From positions 62,001-126,000 of the forward strand of contig CBDCEE010000002.1 of NCBI GenBank assembly GCA_965215705.1: 64,000 nucleotides of DNA. Reading direction: 5' to 3'. Below the pieces are notes generated by a model. It did no database searches and was not told the origin of the DNA. It saw only the letters and a program-made list of their open reading frames with translations. Position numbers and translations under genes: made by a program. Origin of the DNA: JAAXPZ01 sp965215705 (lineage in GTDB: Bacteria; Campylobacterota; Campylobacteria; Campylobacterales; Sulfurovaceae). Positions 32,536 to 40,640 of this stretch are shown piece after piece; within the stretch, counting starts at the first letter, position 1; each line of letters starts with the position of its first letter.

Positions 32536-33097
32536 GGTTGTCCTTATGTTCTATCATTGTATCTTTTACTTCATTGAGGATACACTTGTCTATATGCTCC
32601 AAGCAGGTACCGTTTCGGATCTCTGTCGAACTGATCGGCATATCCAGAGAGAGCACCTTGCAGTGCTTGAGCTTGTGACAATCGGGTTTCTCTTCACCTC
32701 TTGTGAAGACAAGCCAGGTGAGCATGGTATTGAGCCTGTCAAATTCATGCCATTTTTCTATCTGAGCAAGGTTGTCAGAGCCGATGACAAGATACTTGAC
32801 CCTGTACGCCTCTTGGAGTGCTTCAATAGTCTCTATCGTATAGACTGGTCGTCCTTGAGAGGTCTCAAAATCACTGACGATGACGCGAGGATCATCACAG
32901 ACTTTTCTGCACCACTCCAGACGCACGGAAGCAGATGCCAAGGTTGCCTTTTTGAAAGGATTCAAAAAGGCAGGCATGATGATCACTTTATCGATATCAT
33001 CCAGTGCAGCGACTGTATTGACAATCGCTTGATGCCCTTTGTGCGGCGGATCGAAACTCCCTCCGAATAGTGCGACGGTAGGTCTGTTTTTAACCAA
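32525..33097 (-). CDS. nadD: Nicotinate-nucleotide adenylyltransferase
   Basis: NadD forms nicotinate adenine dinucleotide from the mononucleotide and ATP in NAD synthesis. The 190-residue protein has the GGSFDPPHKGH motif (residues 13-23) with the catalytic HxxH-type signature, and 'ISSTEIRNG' near the end. It is divergent from pgk and forms an operon with rsfS. Confidence 0.95.
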   Translation of the reverse strand: MVKNRPTVALFGGSFDPPHKGHQAIVNTVAALDDIDKVIIMPAFLNPFKKATLASASVRLEWCRKVCDDPRVIVSDFETSQGRPVYTIETIEALQEAYRVKYLVIGSDNLAQIEKWHEFDRLNTMLTWLVFTRGEEKPDCHKLKHCKVLSLDMPISSTEIRNGTCLEHIDKCILNEVKDTMIEHKDNHDH

Positions 33098-33157
33098 GTA
33101 GTAACCTCTATTTTAGTAAAATATTTTATAATTTTAGCAAAATACTAAGGAATCAAG

Positions 33158-34363
33158 TTGAAAACGATCAAAGATTTAAATATTGATGGCAAACGTGTGT
33201 TTATCAGATGTGATTTCAATGTACCCAAGGATGAATTTGGCAATATTACCGATGACCGCAGGATCAGAACGGCACTGCAGACGATCAGATATTGTGTAGA
33301 CAGGGGATGTAAGATCATCTTGGCTTCTCATTTTGAAAGACCAGAAGCAGGGCTTTATGAGGAGAAGTACTCGCTAGAGACGGTGTATCGTAGGTTGGAT
33401 ATTCTCCTCAAGATCAAGAACAGACTGCTTTTTGATGACTCCAAAGTAGGAGGGGTGATCACTCCCAAAGCTAAGGAGTTGGCAGCTTCTCTGGAGGCAG
33501 GGGATGTATTGTTGCTGGAGAACCTGCGGTTTGATGCAGGAGAGATAAGCAATGACCCTCTGTTTGCTAAAGCATTGGCAGAGATGGTAGATATCTATAT
33601 CAATGATGCCTTTGGTGCTTGCCACCGTAAACATGCTTCGATTTATGCTATGGCAGAGAACTTTGATGTGGATGCTAAGGGAGCAGGGTTTTTGTTGGCA
33701 AAAGAGGTCAACTTCTTCAGCAGAGTTCTACAAAACCCTACCCGACCTTTTGTGGCAGTGGTAGGAGGAAGCAAGGTATCAGGCAAGCTGGAAGCCATGA
33801 ATAAGTTGGTTGACAAAGTGGATAAAATCATTATCGGTGGAGGTATGGCATTTACTTTTCTCAAGGCGATGGGCTATGAGATAGGAAACTCGCTGGTGGA
33901 GGATAACTTGATTGATGAGGCGAACAGGATCATGACCAAAGCACATGAGAAAAAGGTGAAGTTCTATCTCCCTATCGATGTGGTGGCCGCACCGGAGTTT
34001 AGTGAAAACACCATTGTCAAATATATCCCCACTCAGGAGATACCGGCAGACTGGATGGGACTGGATATCGGTCCAGCAAGCTCCAGGCTCTTCCGAGAAG
34101 TACTCAATGATGCCCAGACGATTATCTGGAACGGCCCCATGGGTGTCTATGAGATGGATAAGTTTGCCAAGGGCTCTATCAAGATGTCACATTATATCGC
34201 AGAGACCCATGCGACGACGATCGTAGGGGGTGGTGATACGGCAGATGTAGCACAGCGTGCCGGTGATGTGGATGAGATGACCTTTGTCAGTACCGGAGGT
34301 GGTGCCAGCCTCAAATTGATAGAAGGTGAAGTGCTCCCAGGGATTGAAGCATTAGAAAAATAG
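33158..34363 (+). CDS. pgk: Phosphoglycerate kinase
   Basis: Pgk interconverts 1,3-bisphosphoglycerate and 3-phosphoglycerate with ADP/ATP. The 401-residue protein shows 'VFIRCDFNVP', 'ASHFERP' (normally SHLGRP), 'GGSKVSGKL' and the C-terminal 'GGGDT' block. The start is TTG 33158 with AAGGA upstream. It is coupled to tpiA 16 bp downstream. Confidence 0.96.
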   Translation: MKTIKDLNIDGKRVFIRCDFNVPKDEFGNITDDRRIRTALQTIRYCVDRGCKIILASHFERPEAGLYEEKYSLETVYRRLDILLKIKNRLLFDDSKVGGVITPKAKELAASLEAGDVLLLENLRFDAGEISNDPLFAKALAEMVDIYINDAFGACHRKHASIYAMAENFDVDAKGAGFLLAKEVNFFSRVLQNPTRPFVAVVGGSKVSGKLEAMNKLVDKVDKIIIGGGMAFTFLKAMGYEIGNSLVEDNLIDEANRIMTKAHEKKVKFYLPIDVVAAPEFSENTIVKYIPTQEIPADWMGLDIGPASSRLFREVLNDAQTIIWNGPMGVYEMDKFAKGSIKMSHYIAETHATTIVGGGDTADVAQRAGDVDEMTFVSTGGGASLKLIEGEVLPGIEALEK

Positions 34364-34379
34364 AATAGAGGAGAAAACA

Positions 34380-35069
34380 ATGATATTTGCAGCAAATTTT
34401 AAAATGAACCACACCAGAGCCAGCACCAGAGTGTATATGGAGCAGCTTGCCAAGGAGGTAGGACAGAAGCATGACTCTGACAGAGTGATCGTCTTTCCCC
34501 CTGCGACGGCACTGGATCGTTATGCGGGTGAGTTTACCGTAGGGGCTCAGAACGCATACCCCGCCCAAAGTGGTGCCTATACCGGTGAGATTGGTATCAC
34601 ACAGCTTGAAGAGTTTGGGATCGAAACGATCCTGATCGGACATAGTGAGCGTCGTGAGGTATTAGGCGAATCTCAAGAGGTGATTGCTGGGAAGTTCCAG
34701 TACTTCCAGGAGCAGGGCTTTGAGATCATCTACTGTATTGGTGAGCCTTTGGAGGTACGAGAGCAGGGACATGAAGCAGTCATGGCATACCTGTTGGCGC
34801 AGTTCGAGGGGATAGACACCACGTATGAGCACTTTGTAGTGGCCTATGAGCCTATCTGGGCGATCGGTACAGGCAGAACCGCAACCACCGAAGAGATCGC
34901 TTCTACCCATATGGCTCTCAAAAAGGTAGTAGCCAAACCACTACTCTATGGTGGAAGTGTCAAGCCTGCCAATGTCAAGGAGATCATTGCAATCGATGGT
35001 GTGGATGGTGTATTGGTTGGTGGTGCTTCGTTGGAGGTAGAGAGTTTTATGGCATTGGTAAGGGCATAA
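34380..35069 (+). CDS. tpiA: Triosephosphate isomerase
   Basis: TpiA interconverts dihydroxyacetone phosphate and glyceraldehyde 3-phosphate. The 229-residue protein has the N-x-K start ('AANFKMN'), catalytic His in 'IGHSERR', the catalytic Glu in 'AYEPIWAIGTG' and 'YGGSVKP'. It is a little shorter than the usual ~250, as in relatives in this phylum. Confidence 0.95.
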   Translation: MIFAANFKMNHTRASTRVYMEQLAKEVGQKHDSDRVIVFPPATALDRYAGEFTVGAQNAYPAQSGAYTGEIGITQLEEFGIETILIGHSERREVLGESQEVIAGKFQYFQEQGFEIIYCIGEPLEVREQGHEAVMAYLLAQFEGIDTTYEHFVVAYEPIWAIGTGRTATTEEIASTHMALKKVVAKPLLYGGSVKPANVKEIIAIDGVDGVLVGGASLEVESFMALVRA

Positions 35070-35074
35070 AATAG

Positions 35075-35221
35075 GTAGGTCGGGGTGTCCTCTCCCCGAC
35101 AATTACTGCAACATAAATATTTATTTGTTTGATAAAATCGAACCTACAAGTTTTTGGTCTCTCTTGAGATTTTAGTATTGATGTGATTTAAACAAGTCGG
35201 GGAGAGGACACCCCGACCTAC
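35075..35221. repeat. Long perfect inverted repeat between tpiA and nusA
   Basis: The arms 35075-35100 and 35196-35221 are 26-bp perfect reverse complements around a 95-bp AT-rich centre. Each arm is itself a hairpin (GTCGGGG ... CCCCGAC). The element lies between two convergent genes and may end transcription in both directions. Its form also resembles a small MITE-like element. Confidence 0.75.
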
Positions 35222-35240
35222 GATATAAACAGAAGGTTGT

Positions 35241-36383
35241 TTACGAGAACAAGTTCTCCAACGCAGAGGTATCAGCCGTCTTTTCTTGTGCTTCAGCTTC
35301 TGTTGTAGAGGCTGATCTATCTGTGATACCTTCTACTTCGTTGAGCTCTATCTGATAGCCCGTGAGCATGGATGCCAGACGGATATTGATCCCGCTTTTT
35401 CCTATGGCTTTGGCTTTCTGATCTGTAGTGATATCGACAATCGCTTTTTGTTCACTGGTATCCCGATTCTCTATCTTGACACTTTTGACGATGGCAGGAG
35501 AGAGGGCACGAGTGATGTACATCTCAGGGATAGGAGAGTATTCGATACAGTCGATATTTTCATCACTGAGCTCCCCAGAGACGGCATTGATCCGTACCCC
35601 TCTCTGCCCTACTGCAGCTCCGATAGGATCGATATTGAGCTGATCAGTTTTGAGGGCGATCTTGGCACGCTCCCCTGGTATTCTGGAGGAGGAGATGATG
35701 TCTACTGCACCATCCTGGATCTCTGGTACCTCTTTTTCCATCAGTTTCTCCAGAAATTTGGGAGAGGTTCTTGTCAGTTCAAGGAACATACCGTACTGAG
35801 GATCGATACTGACAAATCTCAGGAGTGCTTTGAGGGTATCTCCTACCTTGAAACTCTCCCCTTTAATACGGTTTCTTTGGCTCATGATTCCTTTGAGCTC
35901 ACCGATCTCTACATAGGTATTTTCGTCATCATCTATACGGTTTACTGTACCGATAATAACAGTACCAACTTTGGATTTGTACTTTTCAAAAAGATCTTGC
36001 TCGATACGTCTTTGGATATGATACTCAAGCTCTCTAAAGAGGTTGGCAGCAGCAGTACGCCCGTAGTCTTCCAGTACCATTTCACTGCGGAGCTGGTCTC
36101 CCAGCTCCAATTCGCTGTCGTACTCTTCTTGGGCTTCACTTAGTGCGATATAGCTATCTGCTTCCTCTTCGAGTCTCTCATCATCATCTTTGACGACAGT
36201 GATCACTTTTTGGATCGTATAGGTTTTGGTGTCATCATCGATCATTACCTCAAATGAGCTCTCTCTTGTGGTGAGCCTTTTGGCTGTCATGACTGCAGCA
36301 TCTTTGAATGCATCTACGGCACTTTCTTTTGAGATATTTTTCTCATGTGCGATCGCTTCTATAATATCTAGTATTTTTTCCAT
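35241..36383 (-). CDS. nusA: Transcription termination/antitermination factor NusA
   Basis: NusA binds RNA polymerase and nascent RNA. The 380-residue protein has the N-terminal domain, an S1 domain ('VGTVIIGTVNRIDDDENTYVEIG') and two KH domains, with 'DPIGAAVGQRGVRI' and 'AIGKSGINIRLA' as their signatures. The ATG at 36383 begins the known N-terminus; the frame to 36434 is not supported. It lacks extra C-terminal acidic repeats, as expected outside gammaproteobacteria. Confidence 0.96.
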   Translation of the reverse strand: MEKILDIIEAIAHEKNISKESAVDAFKDAAVMTAKRLTTRESSFEVMIDDDTKTYTIQKVITVVKDDDERLEEEADSYIALSEAQEEYDSELELGDQLRSEMVLEDYGRTAAANLFRELEYHIQRRIEQDLFEKYKSKVGTVIIGTVNRIDDDENTYVEIGELKGIMSQRNRIKGESFKVGDTLKALLRFVSIDPQYGMFLELTRTSPKFLEKLMEKEVPEIQDGAVDIISSSRIPGERAKIALKTDQLNIDPIGAAVGQRGVRINAVSGELSDENIDCIEYSPIPEMYITRALSPAIVKSVKIENRDTSEQKAIVDITTDQKAKAIGKSGINIRLASMLTGYQIELNEVEGITDRSASTTEAEAQEKTADTSALENLFS

Positions 36384-36552
36384 GTTTATACCTTTAGTTT
36401 CACACAAGTGACAAAATTGACATAACAGTAACACATTGTGTGGGATTCTTCTTTTCTTTCGAGAAGTTGATTGTATCTAATCGTACCTTTACACAAAATA
36501 AAGTAGAATCACAATAATTAAATAAAGACAGATATGTCGGGGAACAGATACC

Positions 36553-36792
36553 ATGAAATTAAAATTAGCGAGAACCACGCTTAAAGCTAAACCAAAAACA
36601 ATTGAACTAAGCAAGATCGAGGAGCAATTGTCTGATAAATCAATATTTTACTTTGATAAAGACAATACACATAAAGATATTATGGCACTTATAGAGTACT
36701 TTGATGAACGAGAGTACAGTGTCTATATGAGAGAGATCAAATATGGATTGACAGAAGGTGAGTTTACTTACGAAGTACATATCGTTAAATAA
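36553..36792 (+). CDS. HP0268-family protein
   Basis: The 79-residue protein matches the HP0268 family of Helicobacter and relatives, described as a small Smr-like fold with nicking/ribonuclease activity. The N-terminal 'MKLKLARTTLKAKPKTI' and the Y-S-V-Y-M-R-E region fit. It is 9 bp upstream of miaB and probably co-transcribed with it. Confidence 0.8.
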   Translation: MKLKLARTTLKAKPKTIELSKIEEQLSDKSIFYFDKDNTHKDIMALIEYFDEREYSVYMREIKYGLTEGEFTYEVHIVK

Positions 36793-36801
36793 TAGAATCT
36801 G

Positions 36802-38106
36802 ATGCCAACGCCTAAAAAACTTTTCATCGAGACACTGGGTTGTGCGATGAATGTGCGTGACAGTGAGCATATGATCGCTGAACTGAACCAGAAAGAACCC
36901 TACGAACTGACCGAAGAACTTTCCCAAGCCGACCTTATACTGATTAATACCTGCTCTGTAAGGGAGAAGCCTGTAGCCAAACTTTTTTCAGAGATCGGTG
37001 TGTTCAATAAAAAGAAGAAACCTACTGCCAAGATCGGTGTCTGTGGCTGTACCGCGAGCCATCTAGGAGAAGAGATCATCCGAAGAGCACCCTCGGTGGA
37101 CTTTGTACTGGGTGCCAGAAATGTTTCCAAGATCACAGAGATCGTTGATCGTAAGCATGCGGTAGAGGTAGATACAGACTATGATGAGAGCACCTATGCC
37201 TTTGGGGAGTACCGAAGTAACCCTTTCAAAGCCATGGTCAATATCTCTATAGGCTGTGATAAGGGCTGTACATTTTGTATCGTCCCTGCTACCCGAGGAG
37301 AGGAGATATCTATCCCCAGTGACTTGATCATTCAGGAGATCAGAAAAGCGGTCAAAACAGGCGCTAGAGAGGTGATGCTGTTAGGACAAAATGTGAACAA
37401 TTATGGTAGACGTTTTGGCAGTGCTGAGGAGCAGGTCGATTTTACAGGACTGCTACAAAAAGTCTCACAGATAGAGGGGCTGGAGCGTATCCGTTTTACC
37501 TCACCACACCCCTTGCATATGGATGATGCCTTTTTGGAAGAGTTTGCCTCCAACCCAAAGATATGCAAGCAGATTCACGTACCGCTACAGAGTGGCTCAA
37601 CAGCACTGTTGAAAGTGATGAAGCGAGGCTATACCCAAGAGAATTTTCTTAACCGCTGCGAAAAGATACGCAGACTCTGCCCTGAAGCGACGATCTCTAC
37701 GGATATTATCGTAGGATTCCCTGGTGAGAATGATACTGATTTTGAAGATACGATGGAGGTGTTGGAGCAGGTACGTTTCGAACAGCTCTTTTCTTTCAAG
37801 TACTCACCCAGACCGATGACCGAGGCAGCACTCTTTGAGGCGCAGATCGACCCACAGATCGCTTCTGAGAGACTGAGTCGTCTGCAAGCACGTCATACGG
37901 AGATACTGGATGAGATCATGGATGCACAGTTTGGGAAGATACATGAGGTCTATTTTGATGAGCTCAAACCCAATGGCAGGATCGCAGGACGTAGTGATGA
38001 TGGCAAACTGGTCTTCGTAGAGGGGAGTGAAGAGCTGCTTGGTAAGATCGTGGATGTCAAGATCACCAAGACCTTCAGAGGGGCTTTGGATGGGGTGCTC
38101 GTGTAG
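36802..38106 (+). CDS. miaB: tRNA-2-methylthio-N6-dimethylallyladenosine synthase
   Basis: MiaB is a radical-SAM methylthiotransferase that adds the 2-methylthio group to i6A37. The 434-residue protein has an N-terminal UPF0004 domain with cysteines in 'ETLGCAMNVRDSEH', 'NTCSVREK' and 'CGCTAS', the radical-SAM CxxxCxxC in 'CDKGCTFCIVPATRG', and a C-terminal TRAM domain. Its substrate is made by MiaA, encoded at 1.9 kb. Confidence 0.96.
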   Translation: MPTPKKLFIETLGCAMNVRDSEHMIAELNQKEPYELTEELSQADLILINTCSVREKPVAKLFSEIGVFNKKKKPTAKIGVCGCTASHLGEEIIRRAPSVDFVLGARNVSKITEIVDRKHAVEVDTDYDESTYAFGEYRSNPFKAMVNISIGCDKGCTFCIVPATRGEEISIPSDLIIQEIRKAVKTGAREVMLLGQNVNNYGRRFGSAEEQVDFTGLLQKVSQIEGLERIRFTSPHPLHMDDAFLEEFASNPKICKQIHVPLQSGSTALLKVMKRGYTQENFLNRCEKIRRLCPEATISTDIIVGFPGENDTDFEDTMEVLEQVRFEQLFSFKYSPRPMTEAALFEAQIDPQIASERLSRLQARHTEILDEIMDAQFGKIHEVYFDELKPNGRIAGRSDDGKLVFVEGSEELLGKIVDVKITKTFRGALDGVLV

Positions 38107-38147
38107 GTACGACACGGACACACTTACAATTTGCTATACTTACGCTT

Positions 38148-38984
38148 ATGAAAGCACAACTCAAAACCTATATTAACGATTTTCTAGAATTTCTAAGTGC
38201 TGTGCGTGGCTACAGTGAACATACGGTGACCAGCTATGAGACAGCTTTGCTTCAGATGGTCGATTCCTGTGAATATTATGAGGAGGAGGGGAGGCAGATA
38301 CTCGATATCATGCCTATGCGTCTCAAGCTTGCAGATAAAAGTAAAAAAACTATTGTACTGCGTCTCAGTGCGATCCGTTCTTTTGTGAAGTATCTGGAGG
38401 AGCACCATGCGCTGAAGCTCAAGCTCCAAGGAGATGCCTCTATCAAGGTACCACAGACACTGCCCAAACCTATAGAGGAGCAGTATATCGAAGAGGTACT
38501 TGCCTCTGCAGATCTGAGAGAAAAGCTTTTGATCTCTCTGCTTTATGGTTTGGGACTTCGTATTAGTGAACTGAGTAACTTGAGGGTGGATCAGCTCTCC
38601 TCTGAGTGGATCGAAGTAGTGGGAAAAGGCAGAAAGAGCAGGCAGATCCCTCTCTTGCCTTCGTTGCAGAAGCTTATCAGACTCTATTTGGATCACTATG
38701 CTCCGAAAAGGTATCTTTTTGAAAAGGGTGGTGCCCCACTCAATACAGCACAGCTACGCTACCGTGTCAATAAAATCTTCAGTGCACATGGGATCAAAGC
38801 AACCCCTCACCAGCTCCGACACTCCTTTGCGACTGACCTGCTCAACCATGGGGCCAGGATCTCAGATGTCAGTGAACTACTCGGACACAGCTCGATGGCG
38901 ACCACACAGATCTATACCAAACTCGCCAGTACTAAAAAGATGGAAGAGTATATGAAGGCACATCCGCTTGCAAATGAGCAATGA
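38148..38984 (+). CDS. xerH: Xer-type tyrosine recombinase (first copy)
   Basis: Xer recombinases resolve chromosome dimers at dif. The 278-residue protein has catalytic Arg in 'LYGLGLRISELSNLR', H-x-x-R in 'HQLRHSFATDLLNHG', and 'LGHSSMATTQIYTKL' with His and Tyr. A second Xer-like gene lies at 61.4 kb, so which is the dimer-resolving XerH is unclear. Its last 53 bp overlap the 3' end of convergent tilS. Confidence 0.88.
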   Translation: MKAQLKTYINDFLEFLSAVRGYSEHTVTSYETALLQMVDSCEYYEEEGRQILDIMPMRLKLADKSKKTIVLRLSAIRSFVKYLEEHHALKLKLQGDASIKVPQTLPKPIEEQYIEEVLASADLREKLLISLLYGLGLRISELSNLRVDQLSSEWIEVVGKGRKSRQIPLLPSLQKLIRLYLDHYAPKRYLFEKGGAPLNTAQLRYRVNKIFSAHGIKATPHQLRHSFATDLLNHGARISDVSELLGHSSMATTQIYTKLASTKKMEEYMKAHPLANEQ

Positions 38985-39963
38985 GAGATTTTGGCCCTAT
39001 CTCTTCTGCAAAGAGATAGGGACGTATCTTGGCAGGTATTTTAAGGAGTCTACACTGCTCCTTAAAGTCTTTTGGCATGTCTACAGTGAGATAGGGTGCG
39101 ATATAGAGCAGATCTCCTTGCTGCTCCACTGCCCACTCTCCACCCATGACAAGACTCTGCTCTCTGCTGATCTCCTGGCGTTGGGATGCGGAGAGTAGGT
39201 AGCCTAGCTCCTTGAGTGCAAGATCGGCTGCTTTGGTCTTGGCTTGAGGTATCTGGAGCTTGATGACTCTGAGTTTCTGGGCGCTAAAGCGTGTCTCAAA
39301 CAGATGTACTAAACTCTCTTTATCCTTTCTAAGATAGGTCAGTGTGCGTTTGATCCCCTCTTTGTATTGGGAGAGTAGCGGGTCAGAGAACTGTTTTCTA
39401 AAATGATTTCTTTCATACCGTTCATCACTGTTGCTATGATCTACAAAGTAGAGATGCTTGTTTGTTTTGAGGTAGCTCAGTAGCTCCTCTTTGCTGTACT
39501 CCAGTAGGGGTCTGACGAGAGTGTATCCCTCTCTCTGGCTGATGGGATCTAGGCCTAACAGCTCAGATACACCAGCCCCTTTGGTCAGTCGCATCAGCAA
39601 CCACTCCAGTTGGTCATTCAGTTGGTGTGCAGTGAGCAGGGTATCGTAGTTATGCTCTCGGATAAGCCCCTCAAAAAAGTCATAGCGAAAGTCTCTTGCC
39701 TGCTGTTCAAAATGATTTTTAAATATGGGGGCTTCTGCTGTATAGCATGTGAGGTGGTATTGTTCTGCCAATGCTCTTGCATACGCTACCTCTTCTTTGC
39801 TTTGGGCTCTAAGACCATAGTCCACAATGGCAATATCAAAAGGGATGTTGTTTTCAATGAGTAGAAAGAATAGTGCAGAGGAGTCTATGCCTGCGGAGAA
39901 AGCAAGGAGGTTTCTTTTTTGAATGAGGAATGTGGAATGAGGAATGAGGAGCTGTGGAGGCAT
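38932..39963 (-). CDS. tilS: tRNA(Ile)-lysidine synthase
   Basis: TilS modifies C34 of tRNA-Ile(CAU) to lysidine, so that it reads AUA. The 343-residue protein has the PP-loop in 'LLAFSAGIDSSALFFLL', where SAGIDSS replaces the usual SGGxDS. N-terminal codons contain a heptanucleotide repeat, GAATGAG four times with one mismatch (39921-39948), that adds a low-complexity leader. A shorter real N-terminus is possible. The 3' end overlaps xerH. Confidence 0.93.
   Translation of the reverse strand: MPPQLLIPHSTFLIQKRNLLAFSAGIDSSALFFLLIENNIPFDIAIVDYGLRAQSKEEVAYARALAEQYHLTCYTAEAPIFKNHFEQQARDFRYDFFEGLIREHNYDTLLTAHQLNDQLEWLLMRLTKGAGVSELLGLDPISQREGYTLVRPLLEYSKEELLSYLKTNKHLYFVDHSNSDERYERNHFRKQFSDPLLSQYKEGIKRTLTYLRKDKESLVHLFETRFSAQKLRVIKLQIPQAKTKAADLALKELGYLLSASQRQEISREQSLVMGGEWAVEQQGDLLYIAPYLTVDMPKDFKEQCRLLKIPAKIRPYLFAEEIGPKSLIAHLQADVPSYTLPSF
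39921..39948. repeat. Heptanucleotide repeat (GAATGAG)4 in tilS
   Basis: There are four tandem 7-bp units with one mismatch (GAATGTG as the second), on the + strand, inside the 5' part of tilS. A unit change would shift the frame upstream of the catalytic loop. Confidence 0.75.
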
Positions 39964-39980
39964 GGTTATACCTCAGTACT

Positions 39981-40010
39981 GTCATCCCGGACTTGATCCG
40001 GGATCCAGGG
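39981..40010. repeat. Dispersed palindromic repeat copy
   Basis: GTCATCCCGGACTTGATCCGGGATCC-type palindrome just upstream of tilS, of the same family as 40.4-40.6 and 44.9-46.8 kb. Confidence 0.7.
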
Positions 40011-40029
40011 CTTAGGATTGCAGATGATG

Positions 40030-40323
40030 CTAATAGATAATTGATTCATAAAGATCATCCCAATTTTCATTCTCTTTTTCAATAAGTGTAATTTTCCATT
40101 GACGTTGCCATTGTTTAAGTTGTTTTTCCCGTTTTATTGCATCAACTATTGTCTCAAACGATTCAAAATATACCAATATACTAAGCCCATATCGTTTAGA
40201 GAAGCCATCTACTAGTTTTTGTTTATGCGCATAGATTCTTTTTATAAGATTACTGGTGACACCAATATATAGTGTACCATTTTTTTTGTTGGTGATGATA
40301 TAGATATATCCGTTTTTATTCAT
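40030..40323 (-). CDS. GIY-YIG nuclease family protein
   Basis: The 97-residue protein is a solo GIY-YIG domain: 'YIYIITNKKNGTLYIGVTSNLIKRIYAHKQ' with the GIY/YIG-equivalent motifs and Arg29, and a Glu in the later 'REKQLKQW' helix. Such small proteins are frequent in genomes with repeat-rich gaps and may be selfish or repair nucleases; role unknown. Its upstream region is the tandem palindromic repeat array. Confidence 0.85.
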   Translation of the reverse strand: MNKNGYIYIITNKKNGTLYIGVTSNLIKRIYAHKQKLVDGFSKRYGLSILVYFESFETIVDAIKREKQLKQWQRQWKITLIEKENENWDDLYESIIY

Positions 40324-40350
40324 GAAATTATTATACTATATTTTGGCTGT

Positions 40351-40640
40351 TTGGAGTGTAGATTCCAGATCAAGTCCGGAATGACGGTGCTGGTTGGCTT
40401 CTCTGTCATCCCGGGCTCTGACCCGGGATCCACGGCCTTGCGTTGCGGGAGGTGTTGGCAATTTGCTGGTGCTTTGGAGTGTGGATTCCGGATCAAGTCC
40501 GGAATGACGGTGTTGGTTGGCTTTTCTGTCATCCCGGGCTACGACCCGGGATCCACAGCCTTTGATTACGGGAGGTGTTGGCAATTTGCTGGTGCTTGGG
40601 AGTGTGGATTCCGGATCAGGTCCGGAATGACGGTGACGGC
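40351..40640 (+). repeat. 122-bp tandem repeat (about 2.4 copies) built from palindromes
   Basis: Units start at about 40351, 40474 and 40596. Each holds two palindromic cores (TCCGGATCAAGTCCGGA and CCCGGGCTNNGACCCGGG) and a shared spacer ending 'GGGAGGTGTTGGCAATTTGCTGGTGC'. The last unit is partial and runs into the 3' end of rimO. It fills the gap between the GIY-YIG gene and rimO. Confidence 0.75.

Noticed and set aside
35448..36143. 231-codon rightward frame inside nusA
   Set aside because: It is wholly antisense to well-conserved nusA and has no family resemblance.
38193..38696. 167-codon leftward frame inside xerH
   Set aside because: It is antisense to the conserved recombinase and has no independent start signal.
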